Origin: Helianthus annuus
Lineage: Eukaryota; Streptophyta; Magnoliopsida; Asterales; Asteraceae
Direction: 5' to 3'
Assembly (NCBI RefSeq): GCF_002127325.2
Contig: NC_035435.2
Coordinates: 107,026,382-107,090,381, forward strand
Length of the DNA stretch: 64,000 nucleotides
This document shows, in pieces, positions 36,336 to 47,309 of this stretch (positions within the stretch are counted from its first letter, which is position 1; every line of letters starts with the position of its first letter). The position numbers were made by a program, and so were the translations under genes. The notes under the pieces are model-generated. The model had not been told where the DNA came from. It saw only the letters and a list, made by a program, of their open reading frames with translations, and made no database searches.

Positions 36336-37873
36336 ACACTAAAGGAAAAGAACTGAAAGATATTTCAGTAGTATCTCAATTTCCAGATGTTTTCCCAGAA
36401 GAATTACCAGGACTACCGTCAGACAGAAAAGTTGAATTCAGAATTCACCTGATACAAGGGACAGCACCAATTGCCAAAACACCTTACCGTTTGGCTCCGG
36501 CAGAAATGCAAGAGTTAAAGAAACAGTTAGTTGAATTGTTGGAGAAAGGATTCATACAGCCAAGTTCATCGCCATGGGGAGCAACGATCTTATTCGTTAA
36601 GAAGAAAGACGGATCGATGCGTATGTGCATTGATTACCGTGAATTAAACAAAGTCACGATTAAAAATCGGTACCCATTATCGAGAATTGATGATATGTTC
36701 GATCAATTGCAAGGAGCTTGATTTTTCTCAAAGATCGATTTACGGTCAGGATATCATCAATTAAAGGTACGGGAAGAGGACATTCCTAAGACCGCATTTA
36801 GAACAAGGTATGACCATTATGAATTTACTGTCATGCCATTTGGTTTAACCAATGCCCCAACCGCATTTATGGACATGATGAACCAAATATGTAAGCCATA
36901 TTTGGATAAATTCATAATTGTCTTTATAGATGATATTCTCATTTACTCTAAGAATAAAGAGGAACACGCAGCGCATCTGCATGAACTTCTAAGTTTATTG
37001 AGAAAAGAAAAGCTTTATGCAAAGTTTTCAAAGTGCGAGTTTTGGTTAGAACAGGTACAGTTTCTTGGAAATTTCGTTAATCATGAAGGAATTCATGTGG
37101 ATCCCACCAAGATCGAGGCAATTACTAAATGGAAAACCCCTGAGTCACCAACCGAGGTTAGAAGTTTCTTAGGATTGGCTGGTTATTATAGAAGATTTAT
37201 TCGAGATTTTTCTAGAATAGCCATTCCCTTAACTAAGCTAACCTGTAAATCTGTTAAGTTTGAATGGGGACCAAAACAAGAAGAAGCATTTAGAATTCTT
37301 AAGCAAAGATTAACCAACAGACCCATACTAGCATTACCAGAAGGAACTGAAGATTTTGTAGTCTATTGTGATGCTTCTAAATTAGGTTATGGATGTGTGT
37401 TAATGCAACGTCAAAAGGTTATAGCTTATGCATCTAGACAACGTAAGAATCACGAAGAAAATTATTCAACCCATGATTTAGAGTTAGGAGCTATAATTTT
37501 TGCCCTTAAGATTTGGAGACATTACCTTTACGGTAGTAAGTTTACCATTTTCACTGATCATAAGAGTTTAAGGTATGTTTTCGGGCAAAAAGAGTTGAAT
37601 ATGAGACAAAGACGCTGGGTGGAGATCCTTAGTGATTATGATTGTAATATGCAGTATCATGCAGGAAAAGCTAATGTAGTGGCTGATGCTTTAAGTCGAA
37701 AATATCATGAAAAGCCAAAAAGAGTACGTTCTCTTAAATTAAATCTACATGTAGATTTAAATGAACAGATTAGAAAAGCACAAGAATCAGTAATCGAGGA
37801 TGATACTAAGAATTTGAAAGGAACGATTAAAGAACTAGAACAAGGGACATATGGCATTTGGAGATTCCATTAG
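36336..37873 (+). pseudogene. A2 reverse transcriptase and RNase H
   Basis: Linker [20 protein letters not shown], then RT blocks [70 protein letters not shown] and the catalytic [29 protein letters not shown] and RNase H follow ([59 protein letters not shown]). A TGA at 36719-36721 lies just before FFSKIDL; otherwise the catalytic residues are intact. The frame stops after GIWRFH at 37873, just before integrase. Would copy element RNA if restored, but is broken here. Confidence 0.9.
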
Positions 37874-39178
37874 AAAAGAATGTGGATACCTAAATTAGGA
37901 AACCTACGCCACCGTATATTAGAAGAAGCCCATAAGTCTAAGTATACGATGCATCCTGGAAATGATAAGATGTATCAACACTTAAGAAAGAATTTTTGGT
38001 GGATAGGAATGAAGAAAGATATAGCAACTTATGTTTCTAAATGTTTAACCTGCTCACAAGTTAAAGCTGAACATCAGAAACCCTCAGGTTTGTTGCAGCA
38101 GTTAGAAATGCCAGTATGGAAATGGGAATTGATAACAATGGATTTTGTTACCAAATTACCCAAAACAAGTAAAAGTAATGATACAATCTGGGTGATTGTA
38201 GACAGGCTAACTAAGTCAGCTCATTTCCTACCAATGAAGGAAACTTTCAGTATGGAACAATTAGCTAAGCTGTATATAAATGAAATAGTTTCATTACATG
38301 GAATTCCTTTATCAATTGTGTCTGATAGAGATAACCGTTTTACCTCTCATTTTTGGACAAGTTTCCAAAAAGCAATGGGAACCAAGTTGAATCTAAGCAC
38401 CGCTTATCATCCTCAAACGGATAGACAAAGCGAAAGGACGATTCAGACAATGGAAGATATGCTTAGAGCTTGTGTAATTGATTTCGGAGGTAATTGGGAC
38501 GATCATCTGCCATTAATAGAATTTTCTGACAATAACAGTTATCACACAAGTATCAATGCTGCACCATTCGAAGCACTTTATGGACGAAAGTGCCGAACTC
38601 CAGTTTGTTGGGCAGAAATTGGAGAAAAGCAATTATCTGGACCAGAAATAGTATAGGAAACAACCGACAAGATCATTCAAGTCAAGGAACGACTGAAAGC
38701 AGCACGTGATCGACAAAAGAGTTATGCTGATAATAGGCGAAAACCGTTGGAATTTCAAGTAGGAGACAAGGTGTTATTAAAAGTCTCTCCTTGGAAAGGA
38801 GTGGTAAGATTCATCAAGAGGGGAAAGCTAAGCCCCAGATATGTTGGACCTTTTGAGATTATTAAAAGAATAGGACATGTAGCCTATCAGCTACAACTAC
38901 CAGAGGAAATGGCAGGAATACATGATGTATTTCATGTATGTAATCTCAATAAATGCTTAGCTGATGAATCACTGGTAGTACCTCTTAAGGATATAGAGGT
39001 AAATGAACAGTTAAAATTTGTAGAAAGACCTCTACAAATTGAGGATCGAAAAGTCAAGAATCTCAAGCACAAGAGATTGGTTTTAGTCAAAGTAAAATGG
39101 GATTCCAAGAGAGGACCAGAATACACTTGGGAGCTTGAATCAGAGATGCAAAGGAAATATCCACACCTGTTCCAGTAG
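37874..39178 (+). pseudogene. A2 integrase with C-terminal chromodomain
   Basis: Zinc-binding HHCC part: the second His falls in KYTMHPGN and the cysteines in CLTCSQ. The catalytic core shows D in [10 protein letters not shown] in [15 protein letters not shown] and E in [36 protein letters not shown] follows. The C-terminal part has [24 protein letters not shown] and IHDVFHVCNL, and a chromodomain-like tail (LVLVKVKWDSKRGPEYTWEL ending KYPHLFQ). That places the element with chromoviruses, Tekay/Del-like by overall pattern. A TAG at 38654-38656 breaks the frame. The PPT (CAAGGTGGGGAGGA) follows at about 39201-39214. Confidence 0.9.
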
Positions 39179-39214
39179 ACCTCGAGGACAAGTTCTAAAA
39201 CAAGGTGGGGAGGA

Positions 39215-40488
39215 TATAACAACCCTCCTAAATTTATTTCGACACCCCGTATGCGAAAAACAGGCCCTGGATACCTTTATTTCTATTAAAATTAATTAAA
39301 AACAAAAATCAGGTGGTTCTGGCGGGGCGCGACAGACCCCCCGTGGTCTGTCGCGGGGCGCGAGTGAGTAAAGGGGTGGCAGAAACATGGCACAACACCC
39401 GGCGAGCCTATAGTGGTGACCAACTCAAGCTAAGCCCTAGCCACCTAGCTCGCGGGTTGCGAGAAAGACAGTTGTGGCTGTCGCGGGCCGCGACCCGATG
39501 TCGACCAGGCACTATAAATTGAGAGTTTCGGCTCTCATTTTGAATCGTTCAAATCTCAAATTCTCTCTCAATTTCAGAAGTGTAGAAACTATAATCGGGT
39601 ATTATACCCCCTAAATAACGAAGTTCTGCCTCGTTGTAAGTATCATAACCCCCGGTTACGTATTAGATATGCTGCCCGATTGATCTAGGGTTCCGTAACG
39701 GCTGTCGTGGTTCTACCCGACGTAGTCGTTGGAATATCGTTTCGGGGAGGGTATTACTAATGTAAATATTGGGTTATTATACTAACACGTGTGCATTTGT
39801 GTAATTAATAGATAATCACCAGGAAATCCTTAAAGAAAACCCTAAGACAACAATGTGAGTAATCCTCCTTTTTGCAAACTGTTTTTACAAAACCTCATAA
39901 GATTAACATTACACTAAACAGTGATTGAGTATTTGTATTCTACAATTATCGTCGGTATGTTGGGGTTTTGTATACCAAATTTGTTACTACATTGTAAGTA
40001 GTAACATGACCACAAGTCGGGTTAACACCATGGGTGGTAATTAAAGTAGATGGAAACAAATGTAATTGCGCGACCGCCCTCAATACTGTAAAACGGTTTT
40101 ACCTGTGTTGATTGAACTGGGATTCACTCACCAGTATATCCCACTGACAAAATGTTTTAAACGCGTTTCAGGTAACAAAATGTGAAAGCCAAATAGAAGC
40201 CAGCTGGACAGCACTGAAGGCTTGAAAAAAGTGGCTATAAAGTTACCTAAAATTAAGAGATGTTTTATTTAAATAAAATAGGGTTTATCTCTATAAAAAT
40301 ATGTGTATTTGAAACTTGGGATTTTCCCATGTGTTTAATATTATAAAAGCGTGGTATTTTACTCTGATAAAATATTTCCTAACTACGGTCTTGATGTAAA
40401 TTCCGCTGCCAAAATGATAAACATCAATACCACCGAAAATGGTCGCGACCGCCCATTCCCAGGTAATTAGGGGACGAGGGTTGCGACA
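39215..40488 (+). mobile_element. A2 3' LTR
   Basis: 1274 bp, from TATAACAACCCTC to GAGGGTTGCGACA, directly after the PPT. The ends form an inverted repeat, but the 5' dinucleotide is TA, not TG. It contains CGCGACAGACC/GGTCTGTCGCG inverted sequences in U3, the TATA box at 39513-39519, and the long region shared with A1. The 5' LTR of A2 is absent, so no TSD can be checked. Confidence 0.85.
39513..39519 (+). promoter_or_regulatory. TATA box of the A2 LTR
   Basis: CACTATAAATTGAG about 300 bp into the LTR. A1 has CACTATAAG at the aligned position. Confidence 0.6.
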
Positions 40489-40776
40489 ACCCATCCTAAA
40501 TCCCAATCAATCCCACCATCTTCCACACCTAATTCTGAGAGCTCACATTATTCCTCGAATGAGAGGAGTGAGCCTAAATGTGTTGCCAAAGAGAAAACCC
40601 GGACTATTAAACATGGGTGTACATATAAATATTTTGTATCATGTAAACCTCGAGACTTCACGGGGGAGAAAGGAGCCATAGATGCCATGAAGTGGCTTGA
40701 TGAGATGGAGACTGTTGTAGATATTAGCGGCTGTGCTGATAAAGATATTGTCAAGTTTCATACTCGTGTGCAATAA
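40489..40776 (+). pseudogene. Fragment of another gypsy gag
   Basis: The frame running from the A2 LTR end to TAA at 40774-40776 includes CTYKYFVSCKPRDFTGEKGA, AMKWLDEMETVVDISGCADK and DIVKF. This resembles the N-terminal part of the Retrotrans_gag region, compare SCKPMEFSGNEG and ISKCAEEDK in A2. It starts at the LTR boundary, which suggests A2 had inserted into this gag. The right side is truncated at 40776. Confidence 0.6.
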
Positions 40777-41457
40777 CATACATAAATGATATATGTTGTT
40801 CAATAAGACAATCACAGATGATACATGGCATTTAATAACACAAATGATATATGTAAAATGGCGTTCTCATACATTCAAACAATATTATACAAACGATACA
40901 TGTATTGGCGTTTAGTAACAAACTATCAAAGTATATTACATGATATATGGAGTTTTACAAACAAACATCATAAAAAGTAATCATATATACCATGTTTTGT
41001 TGTTGTCTTCTTTCATTGCTCGGTGGTTCTTTGACGTTTTGGGGTGGCCTTCCTCTTCAAGACCCATTGAAACTGCACATTTATTGATAAAATTAAAACG
41101 GCAAAAACATCATAAAACTAGCATAATGTAAATCGAAGTTAACTCACTATGTTTTTTGCCTCTGGATGATGTTTGATCTTTAGAAGCCATAATATTTGTG
41201 GTTCAGTGTTTTCTAGGGTTTTCGCATTTTTTGCTGGAATTGGGGAGGTTTCTCTGGGAAGTATATATGTTTCGGTCCCATTTGATGGGTTTTGTAGATG
41301 CACATTTACCTTTTTGCCCTTAATGAAGCGCGTCCACTTTCGAAAGTTGATGTCATTTACGAAAAACGCCACCGTGCCAATCTAATCCATATCGGACGGA
41401 TCAGAATCGTTCTCACTGGTTTCACAGGCTAAGGTGTTTTCTCTAAATCCTGCCTAT
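40777..41457. mobile_element. Truncated TIR element related to G (right end only)
   Basis: The last ~110 bp match the right end of G in order: ACGCCACCGTGCCAATCTA, TTCTCACTGGTTTCACA and TTTTCTCTAAATCCTGCC, then TA repeats. These correspond to about 61160-61266. GGCGTT motifs near 40858 and 40910 resemble the subterminal motifs of G. No matching left terminus is seen, so this is probably a truncated copy. No supported gene. Confidence 0.55.
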
Positions 41458-41475
41458 ATATATATATATATATAT

Positions 41476-41530
41476 AGGGAGCCGCTAAAATGAAAACCAC
41501 CCCCAGTTGTAAGAACCATGAGAACCACTC
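41476..41530 (+). repeat. F left terminal inverted repeat
   Basis: Pairs with 54492-54546 in inverted orientation, with roughly 85-90% of bases identical by eye. Confidence 0.8.
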
Positions 41531-41741
41531 TCAACCAATCAAATTATGCCAACCTAAAGGGTATTTTAGTCATTTACCCCAAATATCAAATCACCCCCTC
41601 TCTCTTCATTAAAGTCACCTACTTTAAATACCTTTCTCCTATCTCCTCTCTCCTTTCTCCTCTTTCCTCTCTCATCTAGTTTGAATCCCTGCTCTTCTTC
41701 TTTCATCTCTTTCAACATACTCCTTTGTTGGGCTGGTAACG

Positions 41742-42116
41742 ATGGACGATCAAGACGAAATGTATTCATCAGCTCGAGTGTATGAAATCGAGCGGCGAAA
41801 ACCTACAGATGATGATTCTGATCCTGATGATGCTGAAAGCGAGGAGGAAGACGAGGACATTGATGACGAAGCGTTGTTAGGAAACAATGAAGACGGTGAT
41901 GATATGAGTAACGATGAAGACAGTTTAAGTAATCTTGACGATGATGATAAAGATGGTGATTTTGTGATGGATGGCGTCGACTTTGGCGGCGGCGGTGGGG
42001 GGATATTTGAGATTGTGAGTGAAGGGGAGGATGACGATGATGGTGAGGATGACGAGGATGAGTTAATCGAGTCTTTGAGTAGCAGTGATGATGAAGAATT
42101 CTTTGGTGGATTCTAA
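41742..42116 (+). CDS. Acidic hypothetical ORF inside F
   Basis: 124 codons from ATG (MDDQDEMYSSARVYEIERRK). Extremely rich in Asp, Glu and Ser, with tracts such as SEEEDEDIDDEALLGNNEDG and GEDDDDGEDDEDELIESLSS, a Gly run (GGGGGG) and the end SSDDEEFFGGF. There is no transmembrane segment or catalytic motif. It begins about 265 bp inside the TIR end and is preceded by a CT-rich, leader-like stretch (41590-41710). Acidic low-complexity proteins occur among chromatin and nucleolar factors, but that is not evidence of function here. It could be a captured host gene fragment or the element's own small protein. Coding status unproven. Confidence 0.45.
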   Translation: MDDQDEMYSSARVYEIERRKPTDDDSDPDDAESEEEDEDIDDEALLGNNEDGDDMSNDEDSLSNLDDDDKDGDFVMDGVDFGGGGGGIFEIVSEGEDDDDGEDDEDELIESLSSSDDEEFFGGF

Positions 42117-42585
42117 GACATTGAGCATCAATTCATATTTTCCTATTCCATGAAACCCTCATCTTCTGTAAATAAGATTTTTAGATGGAATTATTTAAAG
42201 ATTCGATATGGGTTTTGTTGTAAATGGGTGAGTGAGAACAATGTGGCCGGGATTGTTGTAACAACAGGTTATGGAATAACATGCATTATCGGAGTGCGTG
42301 CATTCGTGCGTATGGGAATTTGCAAGAGAGAAAGAGAGATTGTTCATGGGTTAGAGAGAGAGTGTCTAAAAATAGATTTGAAATTTCCATGAAATAGTGA
42401 TCGACAGGAATGGGTTTAAGAGAAAGGGGTGTTAGTTTATCATATCTATGATTATTTTGGTAAGCGACAGAAGAAGAAGACTAAACAAAGACATTCGTAT
42501 ATTTTGTTCAAAGATATTATACTATACATTTGATAAAGTAGGTAAGTTCAACATATTTTGTTCAAACAATCGTTTCATTTGACAA

Positions 42586-43045
42586 AGTAAAACGTAAAAC
42601 GTAAGTTTTTTAACGTAAAATGTAAACTTTTTAACGTAAAACATAAAACGTAAACTTTTTAACGTAAAAACGTAAAACGTAAAACGTAAAACATAAAAAG
42701 TTTAACGTAAAACGTAAAAAGTTTTACGTAAAACGTAAAAAGTTTAACGTAAAACGTAAAAAGTTTAAAAAGTTTAACGTAAAACGTAAAAAGTTTAAAA
42801 AGTTTAACGTAAAACGTAAAAATTTTAAAGTAAAACGTAAAAAGTTTAACGTAAAACATAAAAAGTTTAACGTAAAACAACGTAAAACTTTTTCTACGTA
42901 AATTGTAAAACGTAAAAAATCGTGTGATAAAACAGCGCCTAAACAAGGGGCGTGAATGCGGCGCATAAAAACGCCGCGAAAAAAAACGGGACGTAAAAAA
43001 GCCGCATTAAAACGGGACGTAAAAAACGGCGCGTTAAAAAAGACG
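42586..43045. repeat. Subterminal AACGTAAA/AAAACG repeat tract of F (left)
   Basis: Dense imperfect tandem copies of ACGTAAAACGTAAA, GTTTAACGTAAAACGTAAAA and, further in, GGGACGTAAAAAAGCCGC. ORFs called across it are periodic low-complexity products. It continues at 53992-54200, beyond the nested LTR insertion. Confidence 0.85.
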
Positions 43046-45454
43046 CTTGAAAATGTCACACCCTGGCTTTTGCGGAAGCGTGGATTATTTGGTGTGACTT
43101 CTTAATACCATAGCAACAATGGTCATCCATTAAAATAGTTTAGAAAAATGCATAACATATTGTCTTAAAACATCAATCCCAAAATACATTACAAACCATG
43201 ACATTGTTTAAAATGAGTTCATAAGACTCAACGAAAGACTGTCAACAAAACGAGGATTTGAGACATGCAACCCGTCCAGGAAGGAGTTATACTTCCCAAA
43301 CCTACGACCCTGGATGACATCCTTATTTAGTACGCAGCTAACATGCATCACTTGCCAGATCCGATTAATTCCCTGAAATACATGTAGTTTAAAAATATCA
43401 ACAAAAGTTGAGCGAGTTCATGTGTATGTCTCTGTGTAAAAGCCTTTAAAATAAGTCTCTATGTATAAAAGTCCCTGGTATGTAGCAATAAGGAAAAACT
43501 AATCACCATTGGGTTGCAAAGCCAATCGTATGTGTGAAACTGGTGCAGGAAGACTCAAACCTAGCAAATTTGTCTCCGGTATGAAGACATAGTCACCACT
43601 ATGGGCCGCCCCGGCCTCATGGGTGTGGGCTCGCTACACCCAAATAGATCTATCACTCATGTCCAGTGGTCCTACAATGAGGATTAATGGCCTTAAGTGT
43701 CATGCCCACAGCTCACTTGATCGCGTAGTAAAAACCCTCCTTAAGCTAACCATACCATGTATAAAAATGTCTGTAATAAATTGTAACATGTATTCCACCC
43801 CCGAAGTATAAAACTAAAAATAGTTAAGAGAAAAGGGGGACATGAACTCACAGTAGTGCGTCTTGTACCGAATCTCAAACTCTGTCAGCTACACGACAAC
43901 CTACAACGTACTAATGTCTATTAGACGAACGGGTCGTGCCTTGGCTTAGAGTTTAAGGTTTTGAGTTATGTTTCTTATATTATTCCGAGTGATAATTATT
44001 TGCCAAAATAATTAATATTTCAGCTTAATCATATGGCGTGTTGGAATATTCGTCCGTTCCATATTCTAGTATCAATACTTCTAAAGTATCTTATATACGC
44101 GTTTCCTTCCCAAGGATGGGATATTTTACACATGCATGCTCGTATCGGAAATATATTTTTAAGTCCTTTTTAGAGAATACATATTTAACCATTTTCATGT
44201 ATAAAACCAACCTCCGATACTTGGTATTTTGTTACAAAAATCATGGCGAGGTTTATGTTTGAAAGACATAGTCTAAAATATACTAGTAAACACTTGTCTA
44301 GAAAATATTTACTAAGTGTTAGGATTTTCGGAAAATTTCGCCATAGTCTCCTTTGTAAATGGGGGTGTCCATGCTAAATAGCATATCATTTTCCTTAACA
44401 TATATCCCGTTAGATCGTTCTCACATAACCAACCCGACATTTAGACATGCAAAATATTACTTATGTCATTTCAGCTTTAATGTTCAAAACTGGACTGTTT
44501 TCGAGCAATTTAATAAAATAGTTAACTCATTCCAAAAATTCCCAAATTTTTACAATAAATTAATGATCAAACATCATGCATGCTTTAACCAACTTAATCC
44601 AACCAGATTTTATGTAAGTTTATATCCATGTTCCTCGTTCATTCTCTTTTTATGTTCTTGTGTTAAACATTAACTATAATCTTTCGAACAATCAACGTAG
44701 AAGTGATCAAGAGTTAAATCGAAGACTTACAACTAGCACAAAGGCTAGGGATGAAGTTGTGAACAAAGAATGATGATGAAAATGGCGTGAGAATGCAAGG
44801 TGTGATGTTTCTTCAAGACCTCCAAGCTCCAAGTTTCACAAGACTTCTTCTAGCACTTGATTTGGACTTGAAAATGGAACAAATGGGTGGATGTTGAAGT
44901 GATGGTGGTGGTGGCGGATATATGCAGCCGAGAGGGAGAGAGAGAGAGTGAGAAAAATGGTGGAGTGAGCTTGTAGTGAAGGTGAAATGATGAAGTTTCT
45001 TATAGCCCAACCTATATGCAATGATGGTGATTTCTTGGCAAGTGAAGTGAATAAAAAGGGTCCAATCACCATGAAGGGAATATTTTATTTGGGGATTTTG
45101 TAATGATTAAGGGTGGGTCCCCTTGCTTGAGCCGAAAATTAGTGAGGGGGGGTTAATTCTAAGTATTTATTATAAGTAGGTGATTACTTAGAAGGTTTAG
45201 TGAATTATCTAAGGTAGTAAGTGTATGACATATTTTTATAGTGTGTTGGGATTTTTGGGACCATAATTGGTTAAAAATAATAAAATAATGTTTCTGACAA
45301 AATTTTGGTGTCCCGGGTAGTGTCCGGTTGTTCGGTTAAGTACTGTTCTGTTAAAGTGTTAAATTGTACCGTATAGTGTCTTTTATGCATCTTTTTGTAA
45401 CACAATTAATTCCCAACACTTAGGAAAGCATTCAGGACCATTTAGTCAATTCTC

Positions 45455-45644
45455 GGGGGGGGGGGGGATATTCCACGGTCCTCCCAACCGCCGAGGTGAT
45501 CCCACCTCGCAGACCGCCACCCAGCAAGCCTGAGTCTAGGGGTAAATCCGCTACCGTAGGGGCATTGGGAACGAGCAAGACTCGAACCCGCCACCTCCGG
45601 GTTAGAATGCGGGCTGGTGGCCATTGGGCTGACACCCAATGGTT
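45455..45644 (-). mobile_element. tRNA-derived SINE with a C-tract tail
   Basis: 190-bp insertion in E with an exact 17-bp duplication CCATTTAGTCAATTCTC (45438-45454 and 45645-45661). On the minus strand it starts AACCATTGGGTGTCAGCCCA and has a pol III B-box-like GGTTCGAGTCTTG about 60 bp in (plus strand about 45572-45592). It ends in a run of 13 C residues (plus-strand G run 45455-45467) right at the duplication. Length, B box and long TSD fit a SINE retroposed by a LINE. An A box is only weakly visible. Family not identified. Confidence 0.85.
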
Positions 45645-45853
45645 CCATTTAGTCAATTCTCTGCATAATACGAGTATGTTAAAAGCTGAATTCTTGCTGA
45701 AATGCAGAATTTTGTACTTAAAATGAGTTTTAGGCACTTTTCGGCACTCAAACTATCACCAAGTGACACAGTCTTATGGTCCTCACTTCCCTACACCCAT
45801 TCTAGTGTAGTACTTTTGTCCCTGGCCCATACTGGGTCTCAAAACACCGTCTG

Positions 45854-46480
45854 TGTCACACCCCAATATTCCACGTATTACCGGTGGGATTGCTGAGAGT
45901 GGTGTGAATGTTGGGGTTCATCAGGAACAAGTGGCCCAAAGGACGGGTGTAAAGAAGGCAATGAGCTTAGCGAGACTGAGTGTCTTGCCGGCTCAAAAGG
46001 TTGACCCCACATATCGTGAGAGTCGGAGGTGGAAAAGGACGCCGATGGAGTGCGTCTGTGAGATGGTCCTGCTGACGACGGTCCCCCACGCATGGGACCC
46101 TTGCCTCGTCCCCTTACTCTTGGAGGCATGTTGATGATTCCTGTTAAAACAAGAAAACAAAATAAAATAAACATAATAATAGCAAAGGAAAGTAAAAGAT
46201 ACATCCTAGGTCATTTACCTAGACTCGAGAGTCTAAGGAATGTGCTTATTGTGTCATTGAGATTAAACACAAAAGGTTAGTGTTTAATTCACTCAATGTT
46301 GGCTCTGATACCAACCTGTCACACCCCAATATTCCACGTATTATCGATGGGATTGTTGAGAGTGGTGTGAATGTTGGGGTTCATCAGGAACAAGTGGCCC
46401 AAAGGACGGGTGGAAAGAAGGCGATGAGCTTAGCGAGACTGAGTGTCTTGCCGGCTCAAAAGGTTGACCCCACATATCAT
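45854..46480 (-). mobile_element. Inverted 5' module of D: LTR end, gag start, leader, PBS, LTR end, gag piece
   Basis: Read on the minus strand from 46480 down: gag codons about 40-83; 31 bp of LTR U5 end (46317-46347); PBS TGGTATCAGAGCC (46301-46313); leader; ATG at 46134 with gag residues 1-83 (MPPRVRGRGKGPMRGGPSSA..., about 45884-46134); then again the 31-bp U5 end (45854-45884), which forms the terminus. In both copies gag is joined to the LTR end at the same point (TCCCA(C/T)CG). The unit [U5 end-PBS-leader-gag start] is thus partly duplicated in tandem. At about 46478-46490 the orientation flips to forward gag. Confidence 0.85.
46301..46313 (-). other. D primer-binding site in the inverted module
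   Basis: Minus-strand TGGTATCAGAGCC, three bases from the GTGTGACA end of the 31-bp LTR piece, in the normal 5'-leader arrangement but inverted relative to the coding region of D. Confidence 0.9.
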
Positions 46481-46485
46481 GAGGA

Positions 46486-47297
46486 GTCGGGCTAAGAAGA
46501 CTACCGAAGAGGGAAAGATGAAAAGAGAGGATGATCAGTCTTCTCAGTCAAACAAGAAGGGTAAAGGGAACTCTGGTTCCAAGAAGGGGCAATCTGGTGA
46601 TAAGCCCAGGTGCAAAACTTGCCACAAAAGGCATTTTGGTAAGTGCAACCGAGACCCACAGGCCAAACCATGTGGGATCTGTAAGAAAAAGGGGCACAAG
46701 TCTGTCGAGTGCCGGAATATTAAGGATGCAACCTGTTACGGTTGCAATGAAAAGGGGCACATCAAAACCAACTGCCCCAAGAATGCGAAGAAGCCTGAGG
46801 AGGCTAAGAAGAACAACGCCAGAGTGTTCCAGATGCAGGCAAGGGAAGCGGTGAATGATGAGAACGTCATAACAGGTACCTTCCTCATCAATAATATTTA
46901 TGCTAGAGTCTTATTTGATTCCGGTGCTGATAAGTCCTTTGTAGACCATAAGTTCTGTAAGTTATTGAATTTGCCCATTAAGACTCTAGACATAAGGTAT
47001 GAGGTAGAACTTGCTGATGGTACCTTAGAAACAGCTTCAACTCTTCTGGATGGGTGTTCCATATCCATTAAGAATCATTCTATTCCGCTATCCCTTCTGC
47101 CAATGAAATTGGCTGGTTTTGATATAGTTTTAGGCATGGATTGGTTGTCGCATAACCAAGCCCAAATTGCCTGCGATAAAAAGCTTGTCATTATCAAAGC
47201 CCCCTCTGGAGAACCAGTCACTATTCAAGGAGATACACAATACGGATTACCCAGCAATGTGTCTATTTTCAAAGTATCTCAGTGCTTGAAAAATTGA
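46486..47297 (+). pseudogene. D gag C-terminus and protease
   Basis: The frame starts inside gag (RAKKTTEEGKMKRED) at the inversion point; the capsid part is missing. It carries knuckle-like CKTCHKRHFGKC, CGICKKKGHKSVEC and CYGCNEKGHIKTNC (the last two CX2CX4HX4C). The protease has ITGTFLINNIYARVLFDSGA (complete DSGA active site) and GFDIVLGMDWLSHNQAQIAC. The frame ends with a TGA after QCLKN at 47297; a few codons later the RT frame opens at 47310 in the same phase. Protease domain intact, but no complete Gag can be made. Confidence 0.88.
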
Positions 47298-47309
47298 TGT
47301 GTCATTTAC

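Noticed and set aside
42150..42392. 80-codon ORF with a hydrophobic stretch (AGIVVTTGYGITCIIGVRAF) after the acidic ORF in F
   Set aside because: A possible membrane segment, but no homology is recognised and the ORF could be the 3' untranslated part of the acidic frame. Not enough to call a gene.
42586..43045. CRISPR-like regular repeats
   Set aside because: Repeats are adjacent and irregular with no unique spacers of constant length, and the context is a plant genome.
42659..43059. Minus-strand ORFs with repeated FTFYVKL
   Set aside because: Products of the AACGTAAA repeat tract; they are periodic, with no independent support.
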